A stretch of DNA of 64,000 nucleotides from Streptomyces canus (GTDB lineage Bacteria > Actinomycetota > Actinomycetes > Streptomycetales > Streptomycetaceae). Numbering within the stretch: the first letter of the stretch is position 1; every line of letters starts with the position of its first letter. Positions 28,618 through 37,955 of the stretch are shown piece after piece. The stretch spans positions 309,687 through 373,686 of the forward strand of contig NZ_KQ948658.1 in NCBI RefSeq assembly GCF_001514145.1, read 5' to 3'. The position numbers and the translations under genes were made by a program. The notes beneath the pieces were generated by a model. It did not search any database, had not been told where the DNA came from, and saw only the letters and a list, made by a program, of their open reading frames with translations.

Positions 28618-29352
28618 GTGGAAGCGGTGATCGCGATCGTGGCCCTGCTCTTCGTGCTCTTCGTGGCGCTCGGCGTGTTCGCGACGGTGAAGGCCGTCGG
28701 CGCCGCCAAGCGCGGTGTGGACCGCACCATCACCCAGGCACGGCGGACGGTCGAGGACCACACCCTGCGCGCCAAGTCCTTCGCCCAGCTCGGCCCGGCG
28801 GGCGAACTGGCCCAGCTGCGGCTGAAGCTGCGCACCTCGATGCGGGCCACCCAGGACGCGCTGCACGCGGGCGTGGCCGAGGACGAATCCCTCAAGGAGT
28901 CCCTCGGCCTCTTCCAGCGGCTCAGCGCCCACGGCCACGAACTGGACGGCGAACTCAAGCGCCTGGAGTCCGAGCCCGACCGTACGACGCTCGCGGAGCG
29001 CCTGCCCGGCCTGCGGGAGCGCACCGAGCGCATCACACAGTCGGCGGACTCCCTGCGCTGGGCGGCACGCGACCGCGCGCGCCGCTTCGCCGACGACGAC
29101 CTGGACACGCTGAGCGCGCAGATCGACGTCGAGTCCGGCGCCCTGCGGCACTGGACGAAGACCGAGCCCACCGCGACACCGCCCCCATGGCCCGAGACCC
29201 CCACCGCCGACGGCAGCGCCGAGCAGCAGACCTGGCCCGAGACGCCACGCTCCCGCACCGCCGAGGAGCCGACGCGGCCCGCGATCACCCCGCAGGCCCC
29301 TCGTCCCACCTACCCCTGGCAGAAGAAACCCCGTCCTGAGAGCACGACTTGA
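28618..29352 (+). CDS. Membrane-anchored coiled-coil protein of unknown function
   Basis: This 244-residue protein has an N-terminal transmembrane helix (about residues 3-25), then a helical, charge-rich region with coiled-coil character (30-175) and a Pro-rich tail. The GTG at 28618 is preceded by a strong GGAGGAGG. No enzyme motif is seen. Topology suggests that most of the protein lies on one side of the membrane, attached by the first helix. It is located between leuS and degV. Its function is unknown. Confidence 0.8.
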   Translation: MEAVIAIVALLFVLFVALGVFATVKAVGAAKRGVDRTITQARRTVEDHTLRAKSFAQLGPAGELAQLRLKLRTSMRATQDALHAGVAEDESLKESLGLFQRLSAHGHELDGELKRLESEPDRTTLAERLPGLRERTERITQSADSLRWAARDRARRFADDDLDTLSAQIDVESGALRHWTKTEPTATPPPWPETPTADGSAEQQTWPETPRSRTAEEPTRPAITPQAPRPTYPWQKKPRPESTT

Positions 29353-29361
29353 TCCGGACAC

Positions 29362-29392
29362 GGCAGCCCCGGGCGACAGGGGCCGGGCTGCC
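29362..29392 (+). terminator. Hairpin between the coiled-coil gene and degV
   Basis: An 8-bp stem (29362-29369 with 29385-29392) lies ten bases after the stop codon. No T tract is present. Confidence 0.5.
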
Positions 29393-29424
29393 ACCCGGAC
29401 GCTACGGCAGGTAACCTCCAGCTC

Positions 29425-30270
29425 ATGTCCCGCCATGTCGCGATCGTCACGGATTCAACGGCCTACCTGCCGCAGGGGACGATGGAGCGGCACGGCATCA
29501 CAGCGGTACCCCTGACCGTGGTCCTCGGCGACCGCGCGCTGGAAGAGGGCACCGAGATCTCCACCCGGTCACTGGCCCAGGCACTGCAGAAGCGACGCTC
29601 CGTCACCACCTCGCGGCCCAGCCCCCAGGTGTTCGCGGAGCATTACCGCAAGGTCGCCGAGTCCGGCGCCACCAGCATCGTCTCGCTGCATCTGTCCGCC
29701 GAGCTCTCCGGCACCTACGACGCGGCGGTCGTGGCGGCGCGTGAGGCGCCGGTGCCGGTGCGCGTGGTCGACACCGGCATGATCGCCATGGCTCTCGGGT
29801 TCTGCGCGCTCGCCGCCGCCGAGGCCGCGGAGACGGGCGGCACGGTCGACGAAGCGGTCATGGCGGCGGAGAAGCGGGCCGCGGGCACGTCCGCCTACTT
29901 CTACGTCGACACCCTCGACTATCTGCGCCGTGGCGGCCGGATCGGCGCCGCGCAGGCTCTCCTCGGATCCGCGCTCGCCGTCAAACCGCTGCTGAAGCTG
30001 GTCGGCGGACGGATCGAGCCCCTGGAGAAGGTGCGGACGGCGTCGAAGGCCATCGCCCGCCTGGAGGAGATCGCGGCCGACCGGGCCGGCAGCGCGCCGG
30101 TCGACATCGCGGTCCATCATCTGTCCGCCCCCGACCGGGCGGCGGCCCTCGCGGACCGTCTGCGGGCGCGGGTGACGGGACTTGTCGACCTGCATGTGAG
30201 CGAGGTCGGGGCGGTGATCGGGGCGCACACGGGGCCCGGGTTGCTGGGGGTCGTGGTCTCGCCCCGGTGA
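29425..30270 (+). CDS. DegV family fatty-acid-binding protein
   Basis: This 281-residue protein matches the DegV family: the N-terminal VAIVTDSTAYLPQG, the central ISLHLSAELSGTY-like segment (here SIVSLHLSAELSGTYDAAVVAA) and GxxxG-rich C-terminal part ending EVGAVIGAHTGPGLLGVV. DegV (FakB-type) proteins bind fatty acids; in Firmicutes FakB presents them to the FakA kinase. No FakA partner is in this window. ATG 29425 is the family start. The neighbouring comEA/comEC pair is a frequent companion in Streptomyces. Confidence 0.93.
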   Translation: MSRHVAIVTDSTAYLPQGTMERHGITAVPLTVVLGDRALEEGTEISTRSLAQALQKRRSVTTSRPSPQVFAEHYRKVAESGATSIVSLHLSAELSGTYDAAVVAAREAPVPVRVVDTGMIAMALGFCALAAAEAAETGGTVDEAVMAAEKRAAGTSAYFYVDTLDYLRRGGRIGAAQALLGSALAVKPLLKLVGGRIEPLEKVRTASKAIARLEEIAADRAGSAPVDIAVHHLSAPDRAAALADRLRARVTGLVDLHVSEVGAVIGAHTGPGLLGVVVSPR

Positions 30271-30392
30271 CGGAGCCACGCGGTGTGCCTGAATCACTCG
30301 TCCGGGTGGCGGAGTTTTCCACAACCGATGGGTAATCCCCGGGAATTGACCAAGATCATCGCGAGAGTGCGGATGTGGCCGATCCTCGGCGC

Positions 30393-31631
30393 ATGGCACT
30401 TCGATCACGCTCACGTACAGCGACGGCGACCAGCGGGCCGGGCCGCGGCCCCCGTTCCGACGGGCGTTCACGGCATCGCCGACCGCCCGGCACTCAAGGC
30501 CGGGTCCGGCATCGGCATGCCGCCTCGGCGGACGAACTCCAGCGGCGGGCAGAGGTGCTCTTCGCCGAACGGGCCGCGGAGCGGCGGGACTCGGGGAAGG
30601 GGCCGCCGCCGGGCGGCCCGGGCGTAAGCGACGAAGTGGCGGGGGGCGACCCGGAGCGCCTGGAGACTGCCGGTGCCGGTGCCGTCGATGTCGCCGAGGC
30701 CGGTTCGCGCGCCGACGCGGCCGGGTTCGTGGAGAGGGCTCGGTGGGAGGCGGGTGCTGCCGAAGAGAGTCGGCGGGGCGCTGGTTCCGCGACGAGGACC
30801 CGTCGGGACGCAGGTTCTCGGGACGGGATTTGGCGGGACGCCGATACCAGGGATGGGGCCTGGCGAGACACCGATTCCGGGAGCGGCAGCGGGTACGGGG
30901 ACTGGCGGGAACGGGCCGGGTCGGCTCTGCGGGAGCGGATGCCGGTGTGGCTGCAGGCGCGGTGCGGGCTGGAGCGGCGGAACGTGGTCGCCCTCTCGGT
31001 GCTGCTCGTCGTCGCCGCGGTGTTCGCCGTGCAGCACTTCTGGACGGGCCGGACGCAGTCCGTCCAGGCGCCCGAAGTGGTGCGCGCTGCGGCCCCGTTC
31101 GGGGAGAGCGGGGCGAGCAGCGCGGGTGGACGGCGAGGAGCAGCGGGTCCGGCCGTCTCGGGCGGGGTTCCGAACACGGCCGGACCGGCCGGGGCCGAGA
31201 TCGTCGTGGATGTCGGTGGCAAGGTGCGTGAGCCCGGCATCCAGCGGCTGCCGGCCGGCTCCAGGCTCGCCGACGCGTTGAAGGCGGCCGGTGGAGTGCG
31301 GCCGGGCACGAACACCGACGCACTCAACCGCGCGCGGTTCCTTGTGGACGGCGAGCAGGTGATCGTCGGCGGCCCGGCCCCACCCCCGCCTGCGCCCGGC
31401 ACGGGCGGCTCCGTCTCCGGTGGCCAGGCCGGCCCGGCGGCCCCTCTCTCCTTGAACACCGCCACCGTGGACCAGCTCGACACCCTGCCCGGCGTCGGCC
31501 CTGTGCTGGCCCAGCACATCGTCGACTACCGCACCCGGCACGGCGGCTTCCGCTCGGTGGACGAACTGCGCGAGGTCAACGGCATCGGCGACCGCCGCTT
31601 CGCCGATCTGCGGAATCTCGTACAGCCATGA
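30393..31631 (+). CDS. comEA: ComEA family DNA-binding membrane protein
   Basis: This 412-residue protein has a long low-complexity N-terminus with Asp/Arg repeats and one transmembrane helix (NVVALSVLLVVAAVFAVQHFW, about 200-220). An SLBB domain (EIVVDVGGKVREPGIQRLP onward) and C-terminal helix-hairpin-helix motifs (LNTATVDQLDTLPGVGPVLA and EVNGIGDRRFADL) follow. ComEA binds incoming DNA in competent bacteria, but its role in Streptomyces is unclear. ATG 30393 is used; a GTG at 30375 is possible. A TTGACC box lies at 30346-30351. The stop overlaps the comEC start (ATGA). Confidence 0.88.
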   Translation: MALRSRSRTATATSGPGRGPRSDGRSRHRRPPGTQGRVRHRHAASADELQRRAEVLFAERAAERRDSGKGPPPGGPGVSDEVAGGDPERLETAGAGAVDVAEAGSRADAAGFVERARWEAGAAEESRRGAGSATRTRRDAGSRDGIWRDADTRDGAWRDTDSGSGSGYGDWRERAGSALRERMPVWLQARCGLERRNVVALSVLLVVAAVFAVQHFWTGRTQSVQAPEVVRAAAPFGESGASSAGGRRGAAGPAVSGGVPNTAGPAGAEIVVDVGGKVREPGIQRLPAGSRLADALKAAGGVRPGTNTDALNRARFLVDGEQVIVGGPAPPPPAPGTGGSVSGGQAGPAAPLSLNTATVDQLDTLPGVGPVLAQHIVDYRTRHGGFRSVDELREVNGIGDRRFADLRNLVQP

Positions 31632-34318
31632 GGCACGACTCCAGGATGCGGCGAGAGCATGAGAACGAGGCGCCGGTGCGGGTCGCTGTGCACGCTGCCT
31701 CGGGGAAGCGACTCGGGGATGCCCACCCCCGGCAGGAAGGCCCTACGGATCTGCGGCTGGTACCGGCGGCGCTCGCGGCCTGGGCCACGGCCGCTGTGAC
31801 CCTGGATGCCTCGTCGGGGTGGGTCACGTGGATGGTGGCCGGGTGCCTGGTGCTCGCCTGCGTGTTGTTGGCGGGACGGTGGCGCCGAGTGCGGGGCCCG
31901 GGAAGGGGCGGCCGGGTGCCGGTCGCCGCTGTGCTGCTCTGCGTCGCGGCGGCCGCCATGTCGGCCGGGCTGCACGGGGCCGATCTGCGACGGGGACCGG
32001 TGCCCGCGCTGGCCCGGCAGTACGCCACCGTGACCGCCGAGGTCGAGGTGACCTCCGACCCCCGGCTGACCCGGCCCCGCGTTACGGGGGACCACGCGGC
32101 CCCGACCGCCGTCGTCGTCGGTGCCGACGTCCGGCGGGTGGAGACGGCGGACGGGCGGGCGGTGGTGACGCGGGCGCCGGTGCTGTTGATCGTCGACGCG
32201 CGTGCGGGCGCCGGCTCGGGTGCACAGGGGGCACGTAGTGCGCCGTCCGCCGTGGAAGGTCCGGCTCGGTCGCCCTGGCTCGGGTTGCTGCCGTCCACGC
32301 GGGTGCGGGTCACCGCGCGTGCCGCGCCGGCGTTGGCCGGGAGTGACCGGGTCGCGGCCGTACTGCGGGTGCGGGACCAGGGAGGGCCCGAGGTGGTGGG
32401 GGAGGCGTCGGGGACGCAGCGGTTCGCGGGGCGGTTGCGGGAAGGGCTGCGGGAAGCCACCGACGGGCTGCCGGCGGATGCCCGGTCGCTGTTGCCTGGG
32501 CTGGTCGTCGGAGACACCTCGCGGATCACACCCGAGTTGGACGAAGCCTTCAAGGAGACCGACCTCGCACACACGCTCGCCGTCTCCGGCAGCAACCTCA
32601 CGATCCTGCTCGCCCTGCTCATCGGGCCGCCCGGCCTCGCCCAACTCGTCGAGCGACGGGGACTGGCGCCCCGCCTCGGGGTGTCGCTGCGGACGACCGC
32701 TCTGCTCGGCGGCGGCCTCACGCTGGGATTCGTCGTCGTGTGCCGGCCGGACCCGAGCGTGCTGCGGGCCGCGGCCTGCGGGGCCGTCGCGTTGCTCGCG
32801 CTCGCGACCGGACGCCGCAGATCACTGATCCCAGCGCTGGCGACAGCCGTCCTGCTGCTGGTGCTGTACGACCCCTGGCTGGCCCGCAGTTACGGCTTTC
32901 TGCTCTCCGTGCTGGCCACCGGCGCCCTGCTCACGCTCGCGCCGCGCTGGAGCCTGGCGTTGCGCCGGCGCCGGGTACCGCCGCGGTTGGCGGAGGCGTT
33001 GGCCGCCGCGGCCGCCGCGCAGGCCCTGTGCGCGCCGGTGGTCGCTGTGCTGTCGGCGCGGGTGAGCCTGGTGGCGGTGCCGTGCAATCTGCTCGTGGAG
33101 TTCGCGGTCGCCCCGGCTACGGTGCTCGGCTTCGCGGCGCTGGCGACGGCACCCGTGACGATGCCGGTGGCCAAGGCGCTGGCCTGGTGTGCGAGTTGGC
33201 CCGCCGGGTGGATCGCGGACGTCGCCCGGACCGGGGCGTCGCTGCCCGGCGGGGGAGTGGACTGGCCGGGCAGCTGGACAGGGGCGGGGCTGCTCGCACT
33301 CGTCACCGGGCTCCTGCTGCTTGTCGGGCGACGGCTGCTGAGGCATCCCTGGTGGTGTGCCGTCTGTGCCATGGCGTTCGTGCTCACGGTCGTGCAGCCG
33401 CCACCACTGACCCGGGTGATCACGGGCTGGCCACCGCCGGGCTGGCGGCTGGCGATGTGCGACGTGGGCCAGGGCGACGCGATGGTGCTGGCGGCGGGCG
33501 AGGGCACGGGAGTGGTCGTGGACGCCGGACCCGATCCGAGGCTCGTCGACGACTGTCTGCGCACGCTCGGCATCACCAAGGTGCCGCTCGTGGTGCTGAC
33601 CCATTTCCACGCCGACCACGTGGCGGGGCTGGCCGGGGTGCTGCGGGGGCGGTCGGTGGGGGCGATCGAGACGACGGGGTTCGAGGAGCCGCTGGACCAG
33701 GCCGAGGCCGTACGGCGGGAGGCGGCCGCCCGGCGCATTCCGGTGACGCGTGCCGTAGCCGGGGAGGAGCGGCGTACGGGAGCGCTCACCTGGGAGGTGC
33801 TGTGGCCGCCGGCGGGCCCCGCGACGGTGGCGGCGACGGACGGGCCGAACGACGCCAGTGTCACGATGCTCGTACGCTCGGCCGGGCTGCGCTTCCTCCT
33901 CCTCGGGGACCTCGAACCCCCGGCCCAGCAGGAGCTGTTGAGGTCACCGGCGGGTGCGCGGCTGGCCGGGGTGGATGTCCTCAAGGTCGCTCACCACGGT
34001 TCGGCCTACCAGGACCCGGAGCTGATACTCAGGGCCGCCGCGCGGCTCGCGCTCATCTCCGTCGGTGCCGACAACTCGTACGGCCATCCGGCTCCCGGTA
34101 CGGTCGCCGCGCTGCGGGCCGGGGGTGCCGTGGTGCTGCGGACGGACCGGGACGGGGCGCTGGCGGTCGCCGGGGCTGGCGGCGGACACAGAGAGGGAGA
34201 CAGAGCCGGAGACGCCGGAGACGGAGGAGGTGCGGGGCGCGGCGCTGGTGGCAGTGGCGCGGGCGGTGCGGAGCTGTGGGTGGCGCGAGACTGGAGGCAT
34301 GAATCCCACACAGGTTGA
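31628..34318 (+). CDS. comEC: ComEC/Rec2 family membrane channel with metallo-beta-lactamase domain
   Basis: This 896-residue polytopic membrane protein has the Competence domain (VVGDTSRITPELDEAFKETDLAHTLAVSGSN region near 300-325) in a multi-helix block. A C-terminal metallo-beta-lactamase domain follows, with DVGQGDAMVLAAG and HFHADH (H659-H664). ComEC forms the inner-membrane channel for single-stranded DNA uptake. It overlaps comEA by four bases, and its last 20 bases overlap the arylamine N-acetyltransferase gene. The C-terminal tail is low complexity. Confidence 0.93.
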   Translation: MRHDSRMRREHENEAPVRVAVHAASGKRLGDAHPRQEGPTDLRLVPAALAAWATAAVTLDASSGWVTWMVAGCLVLACVLLAGRWRRVRGPGRGGRVPVAAVLLCVAAAAMSAGLHGADLRRGPVPALARQYATVTAEVEVTSDPRLTRPRVTGDHAAPTAVVVGADVRRVETADGRAVVTRAPVLLIVDARAGAGSGAQGARSAPSAVEGPARSPWLGLLPSTRVRVTARAAPALAGSDRVAAVLRVRDQGGPEVVGEASGTQRFAGRLREGLREATDGLPADARSLLPGLVVGDTSRITPELDEAFKETDLAHTLAVSGSNLTILLALLIGPPGLAQLVERRGLAPRLGVSLRTTALLGGGLTLGFVVVCRPDPSVLRAAACGAVALLALATGRRRSLIPALATAVLLLVLYDPWLARSYGFLLSVLATGALLTLAPRWSLALRRRRVPPRLAEALAAAAAAQALCAPVVAVLSARVSLVAVPCNLLVEFAVAPATVLGFAALATAPVTMPVAKALAWCASWPAGWIADVARTGASLPGGGVDWPGSWTGAGLLALVTGLLLLVGRRLLRHPWWCAVCAMAFVLTVVQPPPLTRVITGWPPPGWRLAMCDVGQGDAMVLAAGEGTGVVVDAGPDPRLVDDCLRTLGITKVPLVVLTHFHADHVAGLAGVLRGRSVGAIETTGFEEPLDQAEAVRREAAARRIPVTRAVAGEERRTGALTWEVLWPPAGPATVAATDGPNDASVTMLVRSAGLRFLLLGDLEPPAQQELLRSPAGARLAGVDVLKVAHHGSAYQDPELILRAAARLALISVGADNSYGHPAPGTVAALRAGGAVVLRTDRDGALAVAGAGGGHREGDRAGDAGDGGGAGRGAGGSGAGGAELWVARDWRHESHTG

Positions 34319-35177
34319 CGCATATCTCCGCCGACTGGGAGTCCAGCACCCGGCGTGGCCCACCGTGGAGGTCCTGCGCGAGCTGCATCTGCGCCATCTG
34401 CAGACCGTGCCCTTCGAGAACCTGTCGGTCCACCTCGGCGAGGAGATCGTGCTGGAGGAGGAGCGGCTGGTGGAGAAGGTGGTGGGCGCCCGGAGGGGAG
34501 GGTTCTGCTACGAACTGAACGGGGCGTTCGGGGCGTTGCTGGCCGCGCTCGGCTACGACGTCACTCTGCTCGCCGGCCGGGTGTACGGGGACGAGGGGCG
34601 GCTCGGGATCCCGTACGACCATCTGGCCCTGCGAGTGCGGACCGTGGACGGGGGCGAGTGGCTGGCCGATGTCGGGTTCGGGGCGCACAGCCACTACCCG
34701 CTGGCGTTCGGGGCGCGGGGAGAGCAGGAGGATCCCTGCGGGACCTTCCGGATCGTCGAGGCGGGGCCCGATGCCGCCGGGGTGCGGAGCGGGGACGGTG
34801 CGGTGAAGAGGGGAGGGAGTGACGCCGCGGATCTGGATGTCCTCATGGGCGGCAGGAGCCAGTACCGGCTCGAGGTGCGGCCCCGGGCGCTCGGGGATTT
34901 CGTGGCCGGGGCCTGGTGGCACAGCACCTCGCCGGCCTCGCACTTCACCCGGTCACTGGTGTGTTCGAGGGTGACGGAGGACGGCGGGCGGATCACTCTC
35001 AGCGGTCGTGTCTTCAAGGTGACGGAGGCCGACGGGGCGCGGGAGGAACGGGAGTTGGGGACGGACGAGGAGGTGCTGGGGACGTACCGGGAGAGGTTCG
35101 GTATCGAGCTCGACCAGGTGCCGACGGTGCGGCACCCCGACGGGAACGGCGGTGTGCAGGCCGTGCCGAAGGGGTGA
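34299..35177 (+). CDS. nat: Arylamine N-acetyltransferase
   Basis: This enzyme transfers the acetyl group of acetyl-CoA to aromatic amines and hydrazines. The 292-residue protein has the full catalytic triad: C70 in RRGGFCYELN, H108 in PYDHLALRV and D124 in LADVGFG. Size is normal. ATG 34299 follows CTGGAGG, inside the end of comEC (20-bp overlap), so translation is probably coupled. A physiological role in Streptomyces could be detoxification or secondary metabolism; the genetic context with comEC gives no clear hint. Confidence 0.94.
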   Translation: MNPTQVDAYLRRLGVQHPAWPTVEVLRELHLRHLQTVPFENLSVHLGEEIVLEEERLVEKVVGARRGGFCYELNGAFGALLAALGYDVTLLAGRVYGDEGRLGIPYDHLALRVRTVDGGEWLADVGFGAHSHYPLAFGARGEQEDPCGTFRIVEAGPDAAGVRSGDGAVKRGGSDAADLDVLMGGRSQYRLEVRPRALGDFVAGAWWHSTSPASHFTRSLVCSRVTEDGGRITLSGRVFKVTEADGAREERELGTDEEVLGTYRERFGIELDQVPTVRHPDGNGGVQAVPKG

Positions 35178-35214
35178 GCGGTCGGGCACCGGGGCCGAGC
35201 TGGAAAATGGTGCC

Positions 35215-35460
35215 GTGAGCGATGTGAGACATGTGCTGGTGCTGCCCGATCGGGATGCCGCGGAGGAGGTCGTCGAGGCGCTCTCGGAGCGGTTCGGGGT
35301 GGACGAGGAGCCGCAGGTCGTTCGGGACGCGCTGGCGGGGGAGGACGATGCGGAGGACGCGCAGTGGCTCGTCGTGCTGCGGGATGCGGCGGGGCGGTTG
35401 GACGCCGGGGAGCTGAACGAGTTCGCGGGGGAGTGGGACGGGTGGCGGGAAGAGCCGTGA
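35215..35460 (+). CDS. Small acidic hypothetical protein
   Basis: This 81-residue protein, starting at GTG 35215, begins with HVLVLPDRDAAEEVVEAL and contains DAQWLVVLRDAAGRL and an acidic end. It lies 37 bp after the N-acetyltransferase gene. No motif is recognised; the alternating hydrophobic pattern suggests a small alpha/beta domain, perhaps ferredoxin-like. Codon use is normal for this genome, which supports a real gene. Its function is unknown. Confidence 0.65.
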   Translation: MSDVRHVLVLPDRDAAEEVVEALSERFGVDEEPQVVRDALAGEDDAEDAQWLVVLRDAAGRLDAGELNEFAGEWDGWREEP

Positions 35461-35714
35461 GCCTGCGGCGGCTTGGCCGGGTGAGGTGGGGCCGGGTTCG
35501 TCAGGTGACGCCCGGTGGGCTGGGCGGGGGTGGGTTTTCGCTCGCCCGCGTCGGCGGGTGCTGCGCAGGCAGCGCTGCCGGGCCTGCGTGGGCGCGCCCG
35601 TCCAGGGGCGCGAGGAGCTGCGCGACCAACCCGCTCCGGCGCCCCACCAGCCCCCTGTCATCCCCCCGGTCCGCAGCTACGGCGCTGTCAGTGGCCCGTG
35701 CCATGCTGTACGCG
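35461..35714. other. Intergenic region containing a dispersed-repeat fragment
   Basis: This 254-bp spacer before holA is unusually GC-rich, with no credible gene. It includes a copy of the dispersed GC-rich repeat at 35604-35631. The holA promoter should lie near its right end, but I could not assign one. Confidence 0.5.
35604..35631 (+). repeat. Dispersed intergenic repeat, copy A
   Basis: AGGGGCGCGAGGAGCTGCGC followed by GACCAACC matches, in inverse orientation, the repeat cores at 36803-36830, 42061-42111 and 50181-50220. Confidence 0.65.
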
Positions 35715-36704
35715 ATGGCCAAGAAGACTGCTCATGACGACCCTCTCGCCCCGGTGACCCTTGCCGTGGGCCAGGAGGATCTCCTGCTTGACCGGGCTGT
35801 GCGGGAGGTGGTCGCTGCCGCTCGGGCCGCCGATGCGGATACGGACGTGCGGGATCTGAATCCGGAACAGTTGCAGCCGGGGACGCTCGCCGAGTTGACC
35901 AGCCCGTCGTTGTTCGCGGAGCGCAAGGTCGTGGTCGTGCGCAATGCGCAGGATCTCTCCGCCGACACCGTCAAGGATGTGAAGGCGTATCTCGGGGCGC
36001 CCGCCGAGGAGATCACCCTCGTGCTGTTGCACGCGGGGGGAGCCAAGGGCAAGACACTGCTCGACGCTGCGCGGAAGGCGGGGGCCCGAGAGGTCCTCTG
36101 TCCGAAGATGACCAAGCCGGCGGACCGGCTGGCCTTCGTGCGGCAGGAGTTCCGGGGGACGGGGCGGTCCGCCACACCCGAGGCGTGCCAGGCCCTGGTC
36201 GATGCGATCGGGAGTGATCTGCGGGAGCTGGCGTCCGCCGTGTCCCAGCTGGTCGCGGATGTCGAGGGGACGATCGACGAGGCCGTCGTGGGGCGGTACT
36301 ACACGGGGCGGGCCGAGGCTTCGAGTTTCACCGTTGCCGACCGGGCCGTGGAGGGGCGGGCCGCGGAGGCGTTGGAGGCGTTGCGGTGGTCGTTGTCGAC
36401 CGGGGTTGCGCCGGTCCTGATCACCAGTGCGCTGGCCCAGGGCGTGCGAGCGATCGGGAAGCTGTCGTCCGCGCGGGGCGGGCGGCCCGCTGATCTCGCG
36501 CGTGAGCTGGGGATGCCGCCCTGGAAGATCGATCGGGTGCGGCAGCAGATGCGGGGGTGGACGCCGGACGGGGTCGCCGTCGCGCTGCGGGCCGTGGCTG
36601 AGGCGGACGCGGGAGTGAAGGGCGGGGGAGACGATCCCGGGTACGCCCTGGAGAAGGCGGTTGTGGCGATTGCTCGGGCGGCGCGGTCTCGGGGGCGCGG
36701 TTAG
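35715..36704 (+). CDS. holA: DNA polymerase III subunit delta
   Basis: The delta subunit opens the sliding clamp within the clamp-loader complex. The 329-residue protein matches the HolA family: a core beginning DPLAPVTLAVGQEDLLLDRA, then ELTSPSLFAERKVVVVRNAQ, the central nucleotide-fold remnant, and a C-terminal helical domain with RVRQQMRGW. ATG 35715 gives MAKKTAHDD; an ATG at 35703 adds four residues. It lies between the comEC-nat group and rpsT, as in many bacteria where comEC, holA and rpsT are neighbours. Confidence 0.93.
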   Translation: MAKKTAHDDPLAPVTLAVGQEDLLLDRAVREVVAAARAADADTDVRDLNPEQLQPGTLAELTSPSLFAERKVVVVRNAQDLSADTVKDVKAYLGAPAEEITLVLLHAGGAKGKTLLDAARKAGAREVLCPKMTKPADRLAFVRQEFRGTGRSATPEACQALVDAIGSDLRELASAVSQLVADVEGTIDEAVVGRYYTGRAEASSFTVADRAVEGRAAEALEALRWSLSTGVAPVLITSALAQGVRAIGKLSSARGGRPADLARELGMPPWKIDRVRQQMRGWTPDGVAVALRAVAEADAGVKGGGDDPGYALEKAVVAIARAARSRGRG

Positions 36705-36802
36705 CGTCCGGCGTGCCTGTGCCTGTGCCTGTGCCTGTGCGGGAGCCGTCGCGTCATCGGGGGTGCCCCGCATTGCCGTAGTGCGTCCGCGGCGTGCGCT
36801 GC

Positions 36803-36830
36803 GGTCGGCCGCGCAGCTCCCCGCGCCCCT
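36803..36830 (-). repeat. Dispersed intergenic repeat, copy B
   Basis: The segment from 36803 to 36830, containing GCGCAGCTCCCCGCGCCCCT, is the inverse-orientation core of the repeat also seen at 35604, 42061 and 50181. It sits in the 195-bp gap between holA and the SnoaL-like gene. Confidence 0.65.
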
Positions 36831-36899
36831 TCGGGCGCTCGGGAGGAGAATCGTCGTGTCAGCCGAACATCGCCGGACAACGGAGAGGTGGCGGTCGTC

Positions 36900-37298
36900 A
36901 TGGCTGAGCATCCGCACGCAGTGCTCGTTCGCAAGGGGTTCGAGGCGTTCATGCGGGGGGATCTGGACACCCTGCGGGAGTTGATCGCGAAGGACGCCAC
37001 GCATCACGTGCCCGGTAGTCACCCGCTCTCGGGGGACTTCAAGGGGCAGGACGCGATCATCGACATGTATCAGAGGCTCGGGCAGGAGACCGGCGGGTCG
37101 ATGCGTCTGGAGATGCTCGGGATCGCCGTGGACGGGCGTGGTCACGCCGTCGGGATGTGCCGGTTCACGGCCGAGCGGAAGGGCCGGCGCCTGGACGACA
37201 CCGGGTGCATCGTCTTCCGGATCGTCGGGGACAAGGTCACCGATCTCGACGAGTGCGTCGAGGACATCGACAAGAGCAATGAGTTCTGGGCGGACTGA
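36900..37298 (+). CDS. SnoaL/NTF2-like fold protein
   Basis: This 132-residue protein has the compact cone-shaped NTF2/SnoaL pattern: a helical start VRKGFEAFMRGDLDTLRELI, then AKDATHHVPGSHPLSGDFKGQD and beta strands ending FRIVGDKVTDLDECV. Members act as small hydrolases, isomerases or binding proteins, and the substrate is unknown. ATG 36900 follows GAGGTGG. It is convergent with rpsT, and a shared terminator lies between them. Confidence 0.85.
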   Translation: MAEHPHAVLVRKGFEAFMRGDLDTLRELIAKDATHHVPGSHPLSGDFKGQDAIIDMYQRLGQETGGSMRLEMLGIAVDGRGHAVGMCRFTAERKGRRLDDTGCIVFRIVGDKVTDLDECVEDIDKSNEFWAD

Positions 37299-37333
37299 GC
37301 CGCCCGGTAGACAGGATCTACGCAGATCATGAC

Positions 37334-37383
37334 GAAGGCCCCGGTCACGCTGCCCTGGGGAAGGGCACGCCACCGGGGCCTTC
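37334..37383 (+). terminator. Terminator between the SnoaL-like gene and rpsT
   Basis: A perfect 12-bp outer stem (37334-37345 with 37372-37383) encloses an inner 5-bp stem (37352-37356 with 37362-37366). It lies between two convergent genes and could serve both strands. Confidence 0.7.
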
Positions 37384-37537
37384 GGTTCAAGCTGTCGGAG
37401 TCACGCCCGCGTGGCGAACGCAGGCCGCGCGTGGCTCCTGGGAGCCGGTCGGGAGCGGATGAGAGAGGGCCCGCTCTGGGTCCTTCCGGCGGTTCGGCCC
37501 CGTGGAACGGGACCGGTCAGATCAGAAAGAGTCAGCC

Positions 37538-37798
37538 TTAGAGGCCGGCGACCTTCGAAGCAAGCGCCGACTTCTTGTTGGCGGCCTGGTTCTTGTGGAT
37601 GACGCCCTTGGCGACGGCCTTGTCGAGCGCACGCGCAGCAGCGCGCTGGTACTCGGTGGCCTTCTCGGCGTCACCCGCGGCAGCGGCCTCACGGGCCTTG
37701 CGGATCGCGGTCTTCAGGGAGGACTTGACGGCCTTGTTGCGCAGCCGGGCCTTCTCGTTGGTCTTGATCCGCTTGATCTGGGACTTGATGTTCGCCAC
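37538..37798 (-). CDS. rpsT: 30S ribosomal protein S20
   Basis: This 86-residue basic protein is typical of bS20: [20 protein letters not shown] at the N-terminus, with alternating helices ending [17 protein letters not shown]20 binds 16S rRNA in early small-subunit assembly. The GTG at 37798 is preceded by AGAGG. A promoter lies about 130 bp upstream, leaving a leader of about 120 bases. It is transcribed away from lepA, a classical neighbour. Confidence 0.97.
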   Translation of the reverse strand: MANIKSQIKRIKTNEKARLRNKAVKSSLKTAIRKAREAAAAGDAEKATEYQRAAARALDKAVAKGVIHKNQAANKKSALASKVAGL

Positions 37799-37925
37799 GA
37801 ATGAGCCTCTACAGGTTCAGGCACGGGGCCAGGAGGATTCCCACGAAGGGAAACCCAGGGTCCCGTACCAGGTGATTTCTCGGAGTTGTGCCTCGCGCTG
37901 AGAGGGCATGAGGACACAGCCACTC

Positions 37926-37955
37926 AGAGTACCAGCGGCTCCGCGACTGGCCCAA
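37926..37955 (-). promoter_or_regulatory. Promoter of rpsT
   Basis: On the minus strand TTGGGC (37955-37950) and TACTCT (37931-37926) are separated by 18 bases. Transcription would start near 37919, giving an untranslated leader of about 120 bases before rpsT. Confidence 0.5.
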
